The notes: generated from the sequence alone by a model not told the origin. Positions 49,231 through 60,189 are shown, numbered from the stretch's first letter. The stretch is 64,000 nt of DNA from Castor canadensis (GCF_047511655.1 NC_133390.1:128083583-128147582); one strand, 5' to 3'. Made by a program: numbers and translations.

Positions 49231-50015
49231 AAACTATCAATTTTGCTTACCCCTGCTTATGTTACCTTTCAGTCTCTCCTGTTTGGATTTCTGAAATAAT
49301 CTCATGATTTGTCTCTTTGCTTCCATTCTCGGTTTTATGTATTCTCTTCTCACCAGGCAGGGTGGCTACTTTATTTAGCATAACCAAGAAGAGTTCAGTT
49401 AAAATAAAGAAACTCATAAATTGTGGTAAAATAAACTTTTATTGTAATAAAAGGTGTATATACTGTATACTACAAAAAATTACACAAAGATGATAAAGAA
49501 AATAAAAATATACACTTGTAGGGCACCATTTTTTATCATATACACACACACCAGTATATTTTTCAACCAAAATAAACTACTATAATGTACATACTATCTA
49601 GTGACTTGCTCTTTTCAATAATCTCCACCTTTCTAGGGCAATGGTTTCATCTTATCTAATATTCAGTTTGACTACACTCAGATTTCTTCAATTGTCCTGG
49701 AAGTGCATTTTAAAGGTTCAGACTGTAATGTCCCTTACATTTCTTTTCAAAAAGTAGTTGTCTTTTTTAAGACAATAAATTGTTGAAAGATGAGCCAGTT
49801 ATCTTACAGAATAATATCCTATTCCACTTTCTAGATTTTTTTGGCTACTTCTATGGTTTTATTTAGTTTGTCCATTATCTGTACTTTTTTCACTAATTGT
49901 ACAATACAAGGTTCTGAATGACTGATGCCTGCTTATTGTTCCAATTTATTTCATTCTATTCTCTACTTGATTTTGACCAAAAGGCTGAGAAACGATTCCT
50001 TTCATTTTCTACTTG
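49231..50015. other. AT-rich unique sequence with a - strand poly(A) signal
   Basis: No SINE between 49231 and 50015. Read on the - strand it looks like a 3'UTR: AT-rich, with an AATAAA at 49438-49443 (TTTATT on +) close to a second A/T-rich end. It lies 1.3 kb from the PDCD6IP promoter. It could be the 3' end of a divergent transcript, an intronless retrocopy tail, or plain intergenic DNA. Confidence 0.35.
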
Positions 50016-50017
50016 CA

Positions 50018-50147
50018 TTTTTTTTTTTTTTTGGTCTGTTTGAGACAGGCTCTTGCAATGTAGCTCGGGCTGGCCTCCAACAGTGGATCCTCCTGCCTCA
50101 GTTTCCTGAGTGCTAGGATTACAGACGAGTACCACCACATGCGGTTT
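50018..50147 (-). mobile_element. B1-like SINE
   Basis: T run, ttgagacaggctcttgcaat, gtagctcgggctggcctcca and gctaggattacagacgagta. Confidence 0.9.
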
Positions 50148-50483
50148 GGTTTTTAAGTTCTGCCCAACTTGTTTCTACGCCTTGGACATGGGAAGTGCTT
50201 TTGGTTGGGTTTGCCACTCAACCTCTCTTTACTCTTTCCTTCCTCTAATGTCAAAAGTGTCATTTTAAGTTCATCTTGTTGGAGAAAGCCTCTTTAATTA
50301 CTTTAAGTTAGGTTCTTCCAAGTGAAAGTCCAAGCACCTGCTTCTTTCCCCTTATGATACAGTTTTTGTGATACCGTCTGTGTCCTTACCTGCTGCAAAC
50401 TGCACAAAGGCAGGGCCCTTGTACTAGATTTTTTTGTGCACTCATTCAAACCTGTACCCAGAAGACCATCAACAGCAGCAGAA

Positions 50484-50531
50484 TCGTAGGTCGTAATGGC
50501 CCTGGTGTCGTAGGTCATAATGGCTCTGGGG
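50484..50531. repeat. Two-unit imperfect 24-bp tandem repeat
   Basis: The unit beginning tcgtaggtc at 50484 recurs at 50508 with few changes (tcgtaggtcgtaatggccct against tcgtaggtcataatggctct). It lies on the upstream shoulder of the CpG island. Confidence 0.88.
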
Positions 50532-50741
50532 CCGCAGGTCTTGGGCAGGTGGCCGTCCGCGCTCGCAGGTAACAAAGAGTGCTTCTCCGTGGACTTGCTC
50601 GGGCGGAGGATGAAAGTGCTCATTCTCGCCATTGCCGCAGTGAGGGGGCAGAGGAAGCGACCAGATGCGGACGCGGCAGGGGTCTCACCGCGCAGTTGTC
50701 GCCGCGCTGGCACCAGGTGAGCTTCGCCGACGCGGCGCCCC

Positions 50742-50800
50742 CACGTGATCGCACGGCGCGCTCCCTCCGACTGCGCCTGCGCGGAAGTTCCCGGAAGTGG
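50742..50800 (+). promoter_or_regulatory. Core promoter motif cluster: E-box, NRF1-like, ETS
   Basis: A CACGTG E-box (50742-50747) is followed by an NRF1-like ctgcgcctgcgcg (50771-50783) and two ETS-type GGAA sites (50781-50788, and ccggaagtg at 50791-50799). Such clusters are common just upstream of start sites in TATA-less housekeeping promoters. The E-box with flanking tgat is also compatible with USF or TFE-type factors. Binding is inferred only. Confidence 0.6.
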
Positions 50801-50906
50801 CCGGACCGGAGCGCAGACGGCCGTACGTCCGTCGGCCCGTGGGTCCGCTCGTCCGCCGCCGGTGCCTCGTCGTCTTTGCGACCCGAGCAGCGGCCGGGCG
50901 GTCATC

Positions 50907-51115
50907 ATGGCGACGTTCATATCGGTGCAGCTGAAGAAGACCTCGGAGGTGGACCTGGCCAAGCCACTGGTGAAGTTCATCCAGCAGACGTACCCGAGTG
51001 GCGGCGAGGAGCAGGCCCAGTACTGCCGCGCGGCCGAGGAGCTCAGCAAGCTGCGCCGCGCCGCGCTCGGACGCCCGCTGGACAAGCACGAGGGCGCGCT
51101 CGAGACGCTGCTGAG
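50907..51115 (+). CDS. PDCD6IP: PDCD6IP (ALIX) coding exon 1
   Basis: ALIX is a cytosolic ESCRT-associated adaptor. Its Bro1 domain binds CHMP4, and the protein works in multivesicular-body sorting, cytokinetic abscission, membrane repair and exosome formation. The exon encodes residues 1-69 and two bases of codon 70, beginning MATFISVQLKKTSEVDLAKP and ending ALETLLR across the splice. It matches the human protein almost residue for residue; I see Leu54 where human has Val (from memory). The ATG has a strong Kozak context (A at -3, G at +4). The frame is open upstream to 50745, but with no ATG. Splice donor: ag|gtgggc at 51116. The frame continues exactly into exon 2 (phase 2). Confidence 0.97.
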
Positions 51116-52394
51116 GTGGGCGCGGGACGGGCTGGGGTCGCCCTGCTCCTCCCGGTCCCCTGGTTTCCCTCGGTGGCCGTCCCGCCCCGCCCGGCCCGGC
51201 CCGGCCCGGCCCTGCCCGGCCAACTGGCCGGTAGCGTAGGTGTGGTCTGCATTCCTTCCTGGTGAGCGCGCCCGGCCTGTTGGCTGGACGTCACCCTGCT
51301 CTCTTGGCCGGGCCCCACCCAACCTGCAGTCGCCTGGGTCCTACCTGGGAGGAACTCTGCTCACATTTACTCAGCTAGTTTTCACTTTGGGGGCCTCTGG
51401 CTGAAGACTTCCCTCTGTGCCCCCCCCGCCCCTTTTTCCAGACTCTGTTTTATGACTTTTCTTGGGCCAGGTTTAGATTTCCCAAGAGTAGTTGTTTGAG
51501 GGAAGGGGGGGAATTGGGACACTGGATCAAATATTTATTTATACTCATTACATTGTTCACTTGAAGTAGATCATCTTAAGTTCAAAACGACAGACGAAGG
51601 ATTCTAACTTAAGAGCTACAGTTATTTGAAAGTTGAGTGACAAAATAGCCCGTTCAGAGTAGGTTGCTTAAAATCAGTTGTTTATAAACAGGGGTGCACA
51701 TAAGTGGAATAATTTTGTTACTTTAGCAAGTGCTTACTAACCTCATTCAATATTTGATGAAGGTTCTTTTTGCGGAACTTAACGGTGACATCGTTTTTGT
51801 GGCACTTTATTTTCTCATTTCCTATGTAATATATTCTGGTTTCATAGGAGAAGCACAGTTGTATTAGGGTGCAAGTAGCAGAAATCCAGGCTAAACTAGA
51901 AGTACTTGTTCTGGTAAGCTGAACGTCTGGGGATATTCCTTCCTTAGGTTTGGGCATCATCCCTGGAAATCTTCTTGCCTCCATGGTGCATCCTTCTTAG
52001 ACCTTTGCTCATGTATTGAGAAAGATGGCCACTGGCAGCTCCTGGGCTAATTGTAATGGTCCTTCTCCTTCACTCTGTCAAAAGTCCATGGAGGCCTCTA
52101 ATTTGATTGGGTTGCACACATTTATGTTGGTGGGAAGTAGGCCAATTTTAATATGTCTGGGTTACCATTTGGCTTAATTTCTCCATCCTTCATGCATCAA
52201 AGCAAGATTAGTTTGGACAGATTGGTTTGCCAAAGGAAGAGATATTGAATAGCTTGCTAGAGATTATGATGCCTTGGTGCCAATTTTAGAGCTTAGACTG
52301 TTGGGTCATTATTTAGCATAAACATTTTTTATGTTAATCGGGGATACTTTAGAATTAACATTTTAAAACATCTTCAGGGTAGTTTGTTTATTTA

Positions 52395-52522
52395 GGCAGT
52401 ACTGGGGATTGAACCTTTTACTTGAGCCACACTTCCAGCTTGGTGGGATTGGGGTTTTGAACTCAGGGCTTTGCATTTGGAAAGTAGACACTCTCGCTCT
52501 TGAGTCACACCTCTAGTCCTTC
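52395..52522 (-). mobile_element. Two ID-like SINE fragments
   Basis: gcagtactggggattgaacc with acttgagccacacttccagc, then ggattggggttttgaactca with gagtcacacctctagtcc. The first is internally shortened. Confidence 0.82.
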
Positions 52523-53080
52523 AAAGCAGTTTTTATGTTGACATGAGTAACATTCAATGAACATTCAATAAAACATGCTTGTAGTATGATGAACCTGTGA
52601 TTGGAAACCTTATTGAGGAGATTAGGTTTGATTCCAACACTGAAGGAGCTTCGGTTCTTCGGAGGCAGTTGGCTAATGGTTTTAGAGTAATAGACAAGGG
52701 GATATGGGGGGATAGTGGGTAATGGATCAGGTGGCATGCTGCTGGAAACTGTAAAACTTCATTCATGCCCTTTTTCTTTCACCAGGCATTAATGTGGGAC
52801 TTATTCCTAGGTAGTACAGCTAAAAGTATGTTTCTTTGTCACTTCTGTGTAATCTTTTCTTACTTAGCACAGTCATTCAGCAAGTACTAAGATTTTTTTC
52901 ACTTTTTTGGGGGTTAGGGTAAGCTAATAAACTTACTGAGCTTATTAAATTTTGCAGTGGAGGTGTGTACAAGAATTCCTTGGGTCTATATACTGTAAAA
53001 TTGGATACTTGTTAATCAAATAGTGAGATGTTCAAATCCAGCAGAACACCTTTTTGAAACATATAGTCATTTAATAGTTT

Positions 53081-53165
53081 GTAGGTTTTGTCGTGGTAGA
53101 GTTGGAACCCAGGGCCTTGTCTATGCTAAGCAAACACTCTACTACTGAGCTATATCCCCAGCCAT
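53081..53165 (-). mobile_element. ID-like SINE
   Basis: gtagagttggaacccagggc and actactgagctatatcccca. Confidence 0.82.
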
Positions 53166-53184
53166 TTTTTTCTTTCTTTCTTTT

Positions 53185-53412
53185 TTTTTTGAAATAGGAT
53201 CTTACTATATAGCTCAGGATAGGAACCTGCTGTGTGGCACAGGCTGGCTTCAAACTCATAATCCTCCTACCTCCCCCTCCAGCGAGCTGGTATTACAGGT
53301 GTGCCTTTGGTGTTTTGACACTGGGTGTTGCTCTGTAGCACAGATTGGCTTCAAACTCACTGGAGATCCTCCTGCATGCTGGGATTATAGGCTTGTGCTG
53401 CCATGCCTGCTT
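53185..53412 (-). mobile_element. Tandem B1-like SINEs
   Basis: gaaataggatcttactatat, ggctggcttcaaactcataa, then a second unit gtgttgctctgtagcacaga with gctgggattataggcttgtg. Confidence 0.82.
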
Positions 53413-54367
53413 CAGTTTTGTTTTTATTAATGGAAGAATAATTTATATAGATTTTGTAAAATTTCTAATCAGAGTTATCTCTCATTCTTTTCATTTATAA
53501 AATGAAGTTGATGGACTAGTAATTTCTGAAATATTTTGTAAGCACTAATATTTTATTGTTCAGGGAAGAAAATATTGCTGTTTCATTTTACTTTACAAAT
53601 GGTGCTTGCATTCTGATTGTTGGTTTAGGGATGGAGATACTGAAACAGTATTGCACTAATGACATAGTTGAGGTATCTTTTTTAAGTTTCTTTTATTCAC
53701 ATGTGCATACAGACATTATTAAGGTATTTTAATAAGTACTAATGGAGGGCTGTGTGAACCACATTATGGGAGAAAGTGTGGAGAATATAAAGATGTATTG
53801 TAATTGGTTTCTGGCCTCAAGGAATATGTGTAGTCATCAGACCTTAATTTGGTTCAGTAATTTTTTCTGCATAGATGTGTAAATACAAAAATTTAAAGAA
53901 AGATTTAAAATCTTATGTGTGTTTCTGTGTTTTGATGTTTTTGATGTCTTATTTATAAAAGAACTTGTCGGGATTATCATTTTACATAACCATAAAAAGG
54001 TGGTCTTGGGTTTTTTCACAAAAGGTTTAAGCTCACATAGCTAACTTTTTGGCACAACTTGGTTGAGATCCCATCTCCCTGAACTGGTTGCTTTCTGTTA
54101 TACTCTGCTGCCAGCAGTGTTTTATCAGTGATTTCTCATGGGATGAGTTGGGTGAAGAAAGAGCCAGAAAGTCAGGCTCAGGAAGGATCTGTAACTTTGG
54201 CTCAGGTCCTCATTTTTAATTCCTTTCTCCCTCTAGGTGGTGGTCTGAAGTACAGAGCCCTAAGTATAGATTTGAGTGATAAAGAGTTACAGAAGTGTGA
54301 ATTGCAGTATTACTTTGTCTAATCTTCACACCTGTCTCTTAAAAACTTTTTAAAACTAGAATTTCTG

Positions 54368-54466
54368 CTGGGGGCATGGCTCAAATGTTAGAGTACCTGC
54401 CTAGCAACAGTGAGGCCCTGAGTTCAAACCCTAGTACTGAAATAAACAAAAAACCTCAAAAAACTC
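54368..54466 (+). mobile_element. ID-like SINE with target-site duplication
   Basis: ggcatggctcaaatgttaga and gccctgagttcaaaccctag. The 12-bp duplication ctagaatttctg lies at 54356-54367 and 54467-54478. Confidence 0.93.
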
Positions 54467-54559
54467 CTAGAATTTCTGATAGGGATTTATCCTGCACTTG
54501 TTTTTGGTGTTTTTAAAGAAATGTTTTCATTTTCTAGTTTTTTTCCCCCCAAGACATTT

Positions 54560-54637
54560 GATTTTGTTTTTATGGTGCTTTGGATTAAACTCAGGGCCTT
54601 ATTCATAGTAATACTACTGAGCTATACTCACAGCCCT
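54560..54637 (-). mobile_element. ID-like SINE, shortened
   Basis: ggtgctttggattaaactca and ctactgagctatactcacag. Confidence 0.75.
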
Positions 54638-54835
54638 TTTCATGAGATTTTTGAAATTAAGCTATTGTATATTTGCTTTAAGGTGGTTGAATTTTAACAA
54701 ATAGATGAGCACATATAAATTGACAACCTCGCAAATTACCTTGATCCTAGTCAGCTGTGCTAGGTGCCCAAGTTGAAATGTATAGGCTCTCTGAAGGAGA
54801 GAAAGTTATTTTGGAATTTGAATGCTGTGTTACTT

Positions 54836-55310
54836 GGAATTTCATTGCTGTGACATAATACCTGAGAAAAACAACTTAAATGAGGAAAGGTTAAAAAAAA
54901 GAAAAACAACAAAAAGAATAAAAAAAATGAAGAGAGGTTTATTTTGGCTCATGGTTTCACATGTTTCAGTCATGGTCAGCTGGTTTCATTCCTTTGAGTC
55001 TGAGAAAAGGCAGAACTTCATGGAAGAAGGAGCCTGTGACACTTTCCTCTCATGGTGTTGGGGAAGCAGGAAGACAGAAAGGGACCAGGGATAAGATAGA
55101 TGCTTCAAAGGCATGTTCCCAGTGGCCCACTTCTTCCAACTAGGCCCTACCTCCTAATAGCTGATTCAGCAATGAACTCAACATTGGGCTAACCCATTGA
55201 TGACACTAGTGTCCTCATGATCCAGTCAATTTTCAGTAGCACCACCAGCTGGGGCCCAAGCCGAAACCACAACAGGTATCATTGGGGGTAGAGTGTGAAA
55301 CTGCCCATGT
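54836..55310 (-). mobile_element. MaLR-type LTR
   Basis: On +: tttcattgctgtgacataat, aggtttattttggctcatgg, ttcatggaagaaggagcctg, ccaactaggccctacctcct and gctggggcccaagccgaaac. This is the inverse of a MaLR LTR of the MST/MT/ORR1 group. Subfamily not determined. Confidence 0.78.
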
Positions 55311-55529
55311 TCATGTTGACCACTCTTCCCCTCCAGTAGACTGGTACTTTTTTTTTGGGGCAGGTAAGGGCGGTTATATGAATACTCACCTTCTATCCTT
55401 TATTTTTCCTTTTCCTGAGCAAAGTCTAAATGTCCCTTTTCAGAAAAAAGTTCATCAATCCTTACTCTACAGCAATCTTGGCCTTGCTTAGCCAGGCATA
55501 TTTTTAGCTGCTCTATTGCCTCAGCTTTT

Positions 55530-56144
55530 TTTTTTTTTTATTATTCATATGTACATACAATGCTTGGGTCATTTCTCCCCCCTGCCCCCACCCCCTCCCT
55601 TACCACCCACCACACCCCCTCCCTCTCCCCTCCACCCCCTCGATACCTGGCAGAAACTATTTTGCCCTTATCTCTAGTTTTGTTGAAGAGAGAGTATAAG
55701 CAATAATAGGAAGGAACAAGGGTTTTTGCTGGTTGAGATAAGGATAGCTATACAGGGAGTTGACTCACATTAATTTACTGTGCATGTGTGTTACCTTCTA
55801 AGTTAATTCTTCTTGATCTAACCTTTTCTCTAGTTCCTGGTCCCCTTCTCTTATTGGCCTCAGTTGCTTTTAAGGTATCTGCTTTAGTTTCTCTGCATTG
55901 AGGGCAACAGATGCTAACTAATTTTTTAGGTGTCTTACCTATCCTCATATCTCCCTTGTGTGCTCTCGCTTTTATCTTGTGATCAAAGTTCAGTCACCTT
56001 GTTATGTTTGCCCTTGATCTAATGTCTGCATATGGGGGAGAACATACGATTTTTGGTCTTTTGGGCCAGGCTAACCTCACTCAGAATGATGTTCTCCAAT
56101 TCCATCCACTTACCAGTGAATGATAACATTTCATTCTTCTTCAT
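55530..56144 (-). mobile_element. Young truncated L1 in PDCD6IP intron 1
   Basis: About 615 bp: A tail (T run on +), C-rich complement of the 3'UTR G tract, and the ORF2 C-terminal end. The 14-bp duplication ttgcctcagctttt lies at 55516-55529 and 56145-56158. It is antisense to the gene, the usual orientation of tolerated intronic L1s. Confidence 0.94.
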
Positions 56145-56394
56145 TTGCCTCAGCTTTTGGAACACCCTTGTTATGGGCTCATTCTTTGGTAGCTCCTGTT
56201 CATTTTCAAACAGAATCTTAGGCTTTACTTTTCAAAGTCAAAAAAGGTTGCTTTTTAAAAATGATCTTTTACTGACTTCCTTGGGGCTAGCAACAAAACC
56301 AAACAGACCCAGTATCTGTGCACATGGAATTTAGAGTTCTTTGAGAGGAAAGACATTAGCATAATCTCTTGACTGGATTACTGAAGTAGCTCCT

Positions 56395-56720
56395 TATCTG
56401 ATTTCTTTACTTCTGCTATTGCTACCTGCACTCAGTTTTCTTCATAGTACCCATGGTGACTCTGTGCATTAGATCATCTTATTCTTTTGTCCAAATTGTC
56501 ACTCCATACAGTAAAAGCCAGAAGTGTTACAATTGTACTCAAGGTGTCATTATTACTCAAGACATTTTCTCCCATGCTCACTGTGTGACCATATTGGCCT
56601 TCCTGCCATGCCAGGTACATTCTCAGACCCACTTTGGTTTCAGGGACTTGACATTCTGCCCTCAAATATATGCTTGGTTCACTCTCTTACCGCCTTCAGA
56701 CTTTCTCTATGCATGTTGTT
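56395..56720 (+). mobile_element. L2 LINE fragment
   Basis: tgaccatattggccttcctg, ccatgccaggtacattctca, acttgacattctgccctcaa and ggttcactctcttaccgcct follow the L2 ORF2 3' region. Confidence 0.7.
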
Positions 56721-56799
56721 TTAAAATTAAGAAAAAGTTATGTAGTCAAATGACTGCCAGGAGAGCATATAATTTATTGACTTAAATGTATAGTGTGAA

Positions 56800-56925
56800 T
56801 GTCCTGAAATAGGGTCAGAGAGTTGGATGATGGCCAGATAATGTAAGACCTTACCAAAATTTTTGGATGTGATTTTAAGTATAATGAGAATCCATTAAAG
56901 GATTTCAGTACTTAGTATTATAAAT
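56800..56925 (-). mobile_element. L2 LINE fragment
   Basis: gatggccagataatgtaaga, ttttggatgtgattttaagt and atgagaatccattaaaggat match the inverse of L2. Confidence 0.6.
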
Positions 56926-57177
56926 GGTATTTCCAAAGTGTAAGAATTACTCTTCTACATAATAATAACTCTTTTACAGCTTTCATTATTCAGAAATAGC
57001 ATTAATTCGATGTTACTGTTTAATCTATAAAGTTCAAAATTTGCTGATTTCCCCAGTAATGTTGTTTACAGGTCTAGTCTAGGTTCACACATTGCATTTA
57101 ATTATGTCTCTTTAGTCTCCTTCAGTCGAACAGTTCCTCAGTTTTGTCTTTCATGACCTTGATTTTTTTTTTTTCCT

Positions 57178-57395
57178 TTTTCTTTCTGTGGTCTTGGGGA
57201 GAATTCCCAGGTCCTCACACATGACCTTGTGCATGCTAGTCAGGCATTGTACCACAGGTCTCAAGCCCTTTTTACTTTAGTTATTTTTCCAATAGGGTCT
57301 TGCATTTTTGCTGGGGCTGGCCTAGACCTCGATTCTCCTACTTATTTCTCCTCTGTTGCTGGGATAACAGGCACACCATTAGGTCCAGTTTATTG
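57178..57395 (-). mobile_element. Composite B1-ID SINE
   Basis: gagaattcccaggtcctcac, catgctagtcaggcattgta, then cctagacctcgattctccta and gctgggataacaggcacacc. Confidence 0.8.
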
Positions 57396-57417
57396 GTTAA
57401 GATGGGTTCTTGCTAAC

Positions 57418-57615
57418 TTTTTTTTTTTTTTTTTTTTTTGGGTGGGTCTTGGATTTGAACTAGGGCTTTGAACTTGCAAAGCAGGCACTCTACCACTTGA
57501 GCCCTATCTCCTATCCTCTTGCTAACTTTTTGTCTTGGCTGTCCTCCAACTTTGATCCTCCTGATTGCTGACTTCTAGTAGCTGAGATTATTGGTGTGAG
57601 TCATCCCATTCAATC
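57418..57615 (-). mobile_element. Composite B1-ID SINE
   Basis: T run of about 22, gggtcttggatttgaactag, gcaaagcaggcactctacca, then ttgatcctcctgattgctga. Confidence 0.85.
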
Positions 57616-58307
57616 TCATGCCCTTTACATTTCTTGAAAACTGCAAGCTAGTTTGTAGCACATCCTTCAATAAGGTTTTGTCTTACATTTACTTTTGGTT
57701 TATGTATTTTGGGTTAGGGTTAAATTGATGGTATATTCTTTTTAGTGTATATCAGGAAGAGCAGGATGGCATGTATTCTATTAGTGGTAATAATTTTTAT
57801 CACTTGGTTAAGATGGTGTTTGCCACATTTCTTGACCTTACAAGTTAATGAGGATGTTGTACTCATTAATAAGTATTTTGCACAGAGATGCTTTGAGGCT
57901 GTGTGGTAGCCTATTTCTTATCAAATTTTCATTATTTTCAGTATCCACTGACAAATATTACCAGGTACTATATGGTTCTGAAAGGTGCCAGATGGTGATC
58001 TTATTCTGTCATTTCTTCTGGATTTATTTGTTGGCATTGTACAGTAGAGTAAAGCTTTCTTTATTCACTTATCTCAGAATAGTGTTCTTCTTTTCTTCAA
58101 TGGATTATGGTTTGTCACTGTTCTTTTATTTAAATGATGCTATACTTGACTACCAGGAGCCCCTTAAAACTAGTTATTTTTAAAAATTTGTCCTTAACGT
58201 TTTTTTGAGTACTTCATCACCTTTTGGTGTAGCAAGATATTAGGATATTTTGAGTCTTGAATTTGCTCAGTCTCAGCCCTGTAACTAACTACTTCTCTAA
58301 GAATCAC

Positions 58308-58617
58308 TGGCTTTTTTTTTTTTTTTTTTTTTGTGGTACTGGGTTTGAACTTGGGGCCTTGGACTTGTTAGGCAAGCCCTCTACTGCTTGAGCCATTCTG
58401 CTAACCACTTTTTGTATTGGTTATTTTTGAGATAGAGTGTCACTTTATGCCTGGGCCAGCTTGGACTGTGATCCTCTATTTTTGCTTCCCTGAGTAGATG
58501 GGATGACAGGTGTGTACAACCCTCCCAGCTATTGGTTGAGATGGGGTTTCAGGAACTTTGCTGGACTTGCCTTAAATCTTAATCCTCCTGATACTGCCTC
58601 CCAAGTAGCTAGGATCA
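58308..58617 (-). mobile_element. Composite B1-ID SINE with extra B1 part
   Basis: T run, gtggtactgggtttgaactt, gcttgagccattctgctaac, then two B1-like parts (ggatgacaggtgtgtacaac; tcctcctgatactgcctccc). Confidence 0.85.
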
Positions 58618-59081
58618 TTGACTTCTTTTAATCAGGAGTTTATTTATCTGGGCACTTGGTGTGCTTATTGCTATTGTGTGGTGTAATTGCTTCTATACCC
58701 TATAGCATGTATATTTAGGAAACACATACAAACATTTGTGCCTGTTTTTGTTTCTCTCCACAATATTAAAAAGTGAGTTCACATTGATACTTTCAATCTC
58801 GTCTCAAATCATAGAGTGTATTCTAACCTTATCCCTTCCTATATTTATAATTGTTTTCTATGACAGTAAAAAACCTGGCTCTCATTATTTTCAATGTATT
58901 TACTTAATTGCCTAGTTCTTCCAGTTTGTAACCAAAAGCTTGGTCTCAGACATATTGCTTGCCTTCCTCACTTGCTTACCCGCCCTGATAACTTGGTTCC
59001 AGAAAATAACCATTGGAAAGATAGTACAAGTACGGGTAGAAGTGAAAGAAGAAATCTTAGAGGCCAGTTAGAATGCTTGGC

Positions 59082-59178
59082 CCTGTCCCTCCCCTTCCCC
59101 TTCCACTCTCCCTCCCTTCTTCCCCACCCTTCCCCTACCCCACTCATCCCCTTCCCTTCCCTTTCTTTTCCCCTAGAG
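59082..59178. repeat. Pyrimidine-rich (C/T) tract in intron 1
   Basis: Almost 100 bases of C and T with few interruptions on the + strand, about 580 bp upstream of exon 2. Its length and mirror-like runs could support triplex DNA. It ends in cccctag, which resembles a splice acceptor. Confidence 0.9.
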
Positions 59179-59757
59179 TTGCTGACTGAAAGCTCACCTA
59201 GATTGGGGCGTGGGGGAGAACAATTGCTTTATGTTTATATCATTTTGGTTACACATATATTGGAAGGAATGAGAAAGACAGAGAGATTGACTAGGAAACC
59301 TTGGATTAGTCTCCCAGAAAGAAATTATCTGTGTGAGCTTTGATGAGCCTGTATGGCAGTAATGACCATACCAAAAGTACTGAACATACCAAAAATATAT
59401 TTGAAAGTTGGTATACCTATTTTATCATCAATTTACTAATGTAACTAATTCGTCCAGTGAATATAAACATAGTTATCTTGGAAAGTATTTTAAGAAATAG
59501 ATGGTCTCTTGAGCAGATGTTAGTAATAGTAATATTTTTCTATGACGGTGGGTAAATATTTTGCTCAGTTTTTTTTAATTGCATACATTTTAGCTCCAGG
59601 TTTACACATTAAAAGACTATGTTCATTAGTCTTACAACAGCTGATTAAATTGGATTTGTGGGGCCACTCCAAGTAAGATAAATAGTTTTGGTATACTCTT
59701 ATTTTACATAAATGCATGTGATATTTAGCTAATTATTATTTTTGCTCTATTTTTTAG

Positions 59758-59812
59758 ATATTATGATCAGATTTGTTCCATTGAACCCAAATTCCCATTT
59801 TCTGAAAATCAG
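59758..59812 (+). CDS. PDCD6IP: PDCD6IP (ALIX) coding exon 2
   Basis: A 55-bp exon. The first base completes Arg70, then YYDQICSIEPKFPFSENQ (residues 71-88) of the Bro1 domain, identical to the human protein as I recall it. Acceptor attttttag at 59757 and a strong donor cag|gtaagt at 59813. It ends on a codon boundary (phase 0). Intron 2 runs 59813-61550 and contains a composite SINE and an ID SINE, both listed. Confidence 0.97.
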
Positions 59813-60189
59813 GTAAGTCACTAATTTTGTTTTAAAGTTGTATGGTAATGGCAAATGGCCCATTTCCTTTTATCCATGTTATCATTTTATTAAAATTAGT
59901 TGATGCTACTTTACTATCTTTATGCCTATGGGATAGTTTTAGATAAGTTAGAAGTTTTTAGGTTTGTCTGATGTGAATCTATGTCCTTTTGGAAAGGAAT
60001 CCTGGAATTATTCATGTAATTCCTCAGTCACTTTTGGGGCCATGTAGAGCATTGAAATGCATTTTATATCAAAAGGATCTATTATATTGATTGATTAATC
60101 TGTGTCTTTCCTTTGACTTTTACAGAATTAAGAAGGAAATTGCATGGTTCAGGAAGTAATACTCTCAGTTTAGTGCTTTAAAAAGTATT

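Larger units (their letters stand above)
50475..51310. promoter_or_regulatory. CpG-island promoter of PDCD6IP
   Basis: GC content and CpG density jump here compared with the AT-rich surroundings, and stay high through coding exon 1 and the start of intron 1 (a CCCGGCC-rich run at 51184-51222). No TATA box is seen. This fits a broadly expressed gene with a dispersed start site. CpG islands of this kind often fire both ways. The exact transcription start cannot be read from sequence; it probably falls between about 50780 and 50880. Confidence 0.88.
51116..59757 (+). other. PDCD6IP: PDCD6IP intron 1
   Basis: 8.6 kb, donor gtgggc and acceptor ttttttag. The first 200 bp are still CpG-rich. It contains SINEs, a MaLR LTR, a 5'-truncated - strand L1 and L2 pieces, each listed separately. 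The stretches 51311-52390, 53415-54355 and 57625-58305 contain no gene or repeat that I can name. Confidence 0.93.

Noticed and set aside
50745..50906. In-frame N-terminal extension of ALIX upstream of 50907
   Set aside because: The frame is open but has only a GTG at its start. The known N-terminus MATFIS and a strong Kozak ATG at 50907 mark the real start.
50303..51322. 339-codon open frame on the - strand across the PDCD6IP promoter
   Set aside because: It is antisense to a conserved coding exon and its CpG island, lacks an ATG at its start, and its composition (Arg, Gly, Ala and Pro rich) is typical of chance frames in GC-rich DNA.
53690..53720. Tiny match to the L1 3' end (ttttattcacatgtgcatac)
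   Set aside because: About 25 bases with no tail, no flanking duplication and no further L1 sequence. Too short to call.
58894..59343. 149-codon frame in PDCD6IP intron 1
   Set aside because: A large part is the translated C/T tract (Pro, Leu, Ser, Phe), with no splice logic linking it to ALIX.
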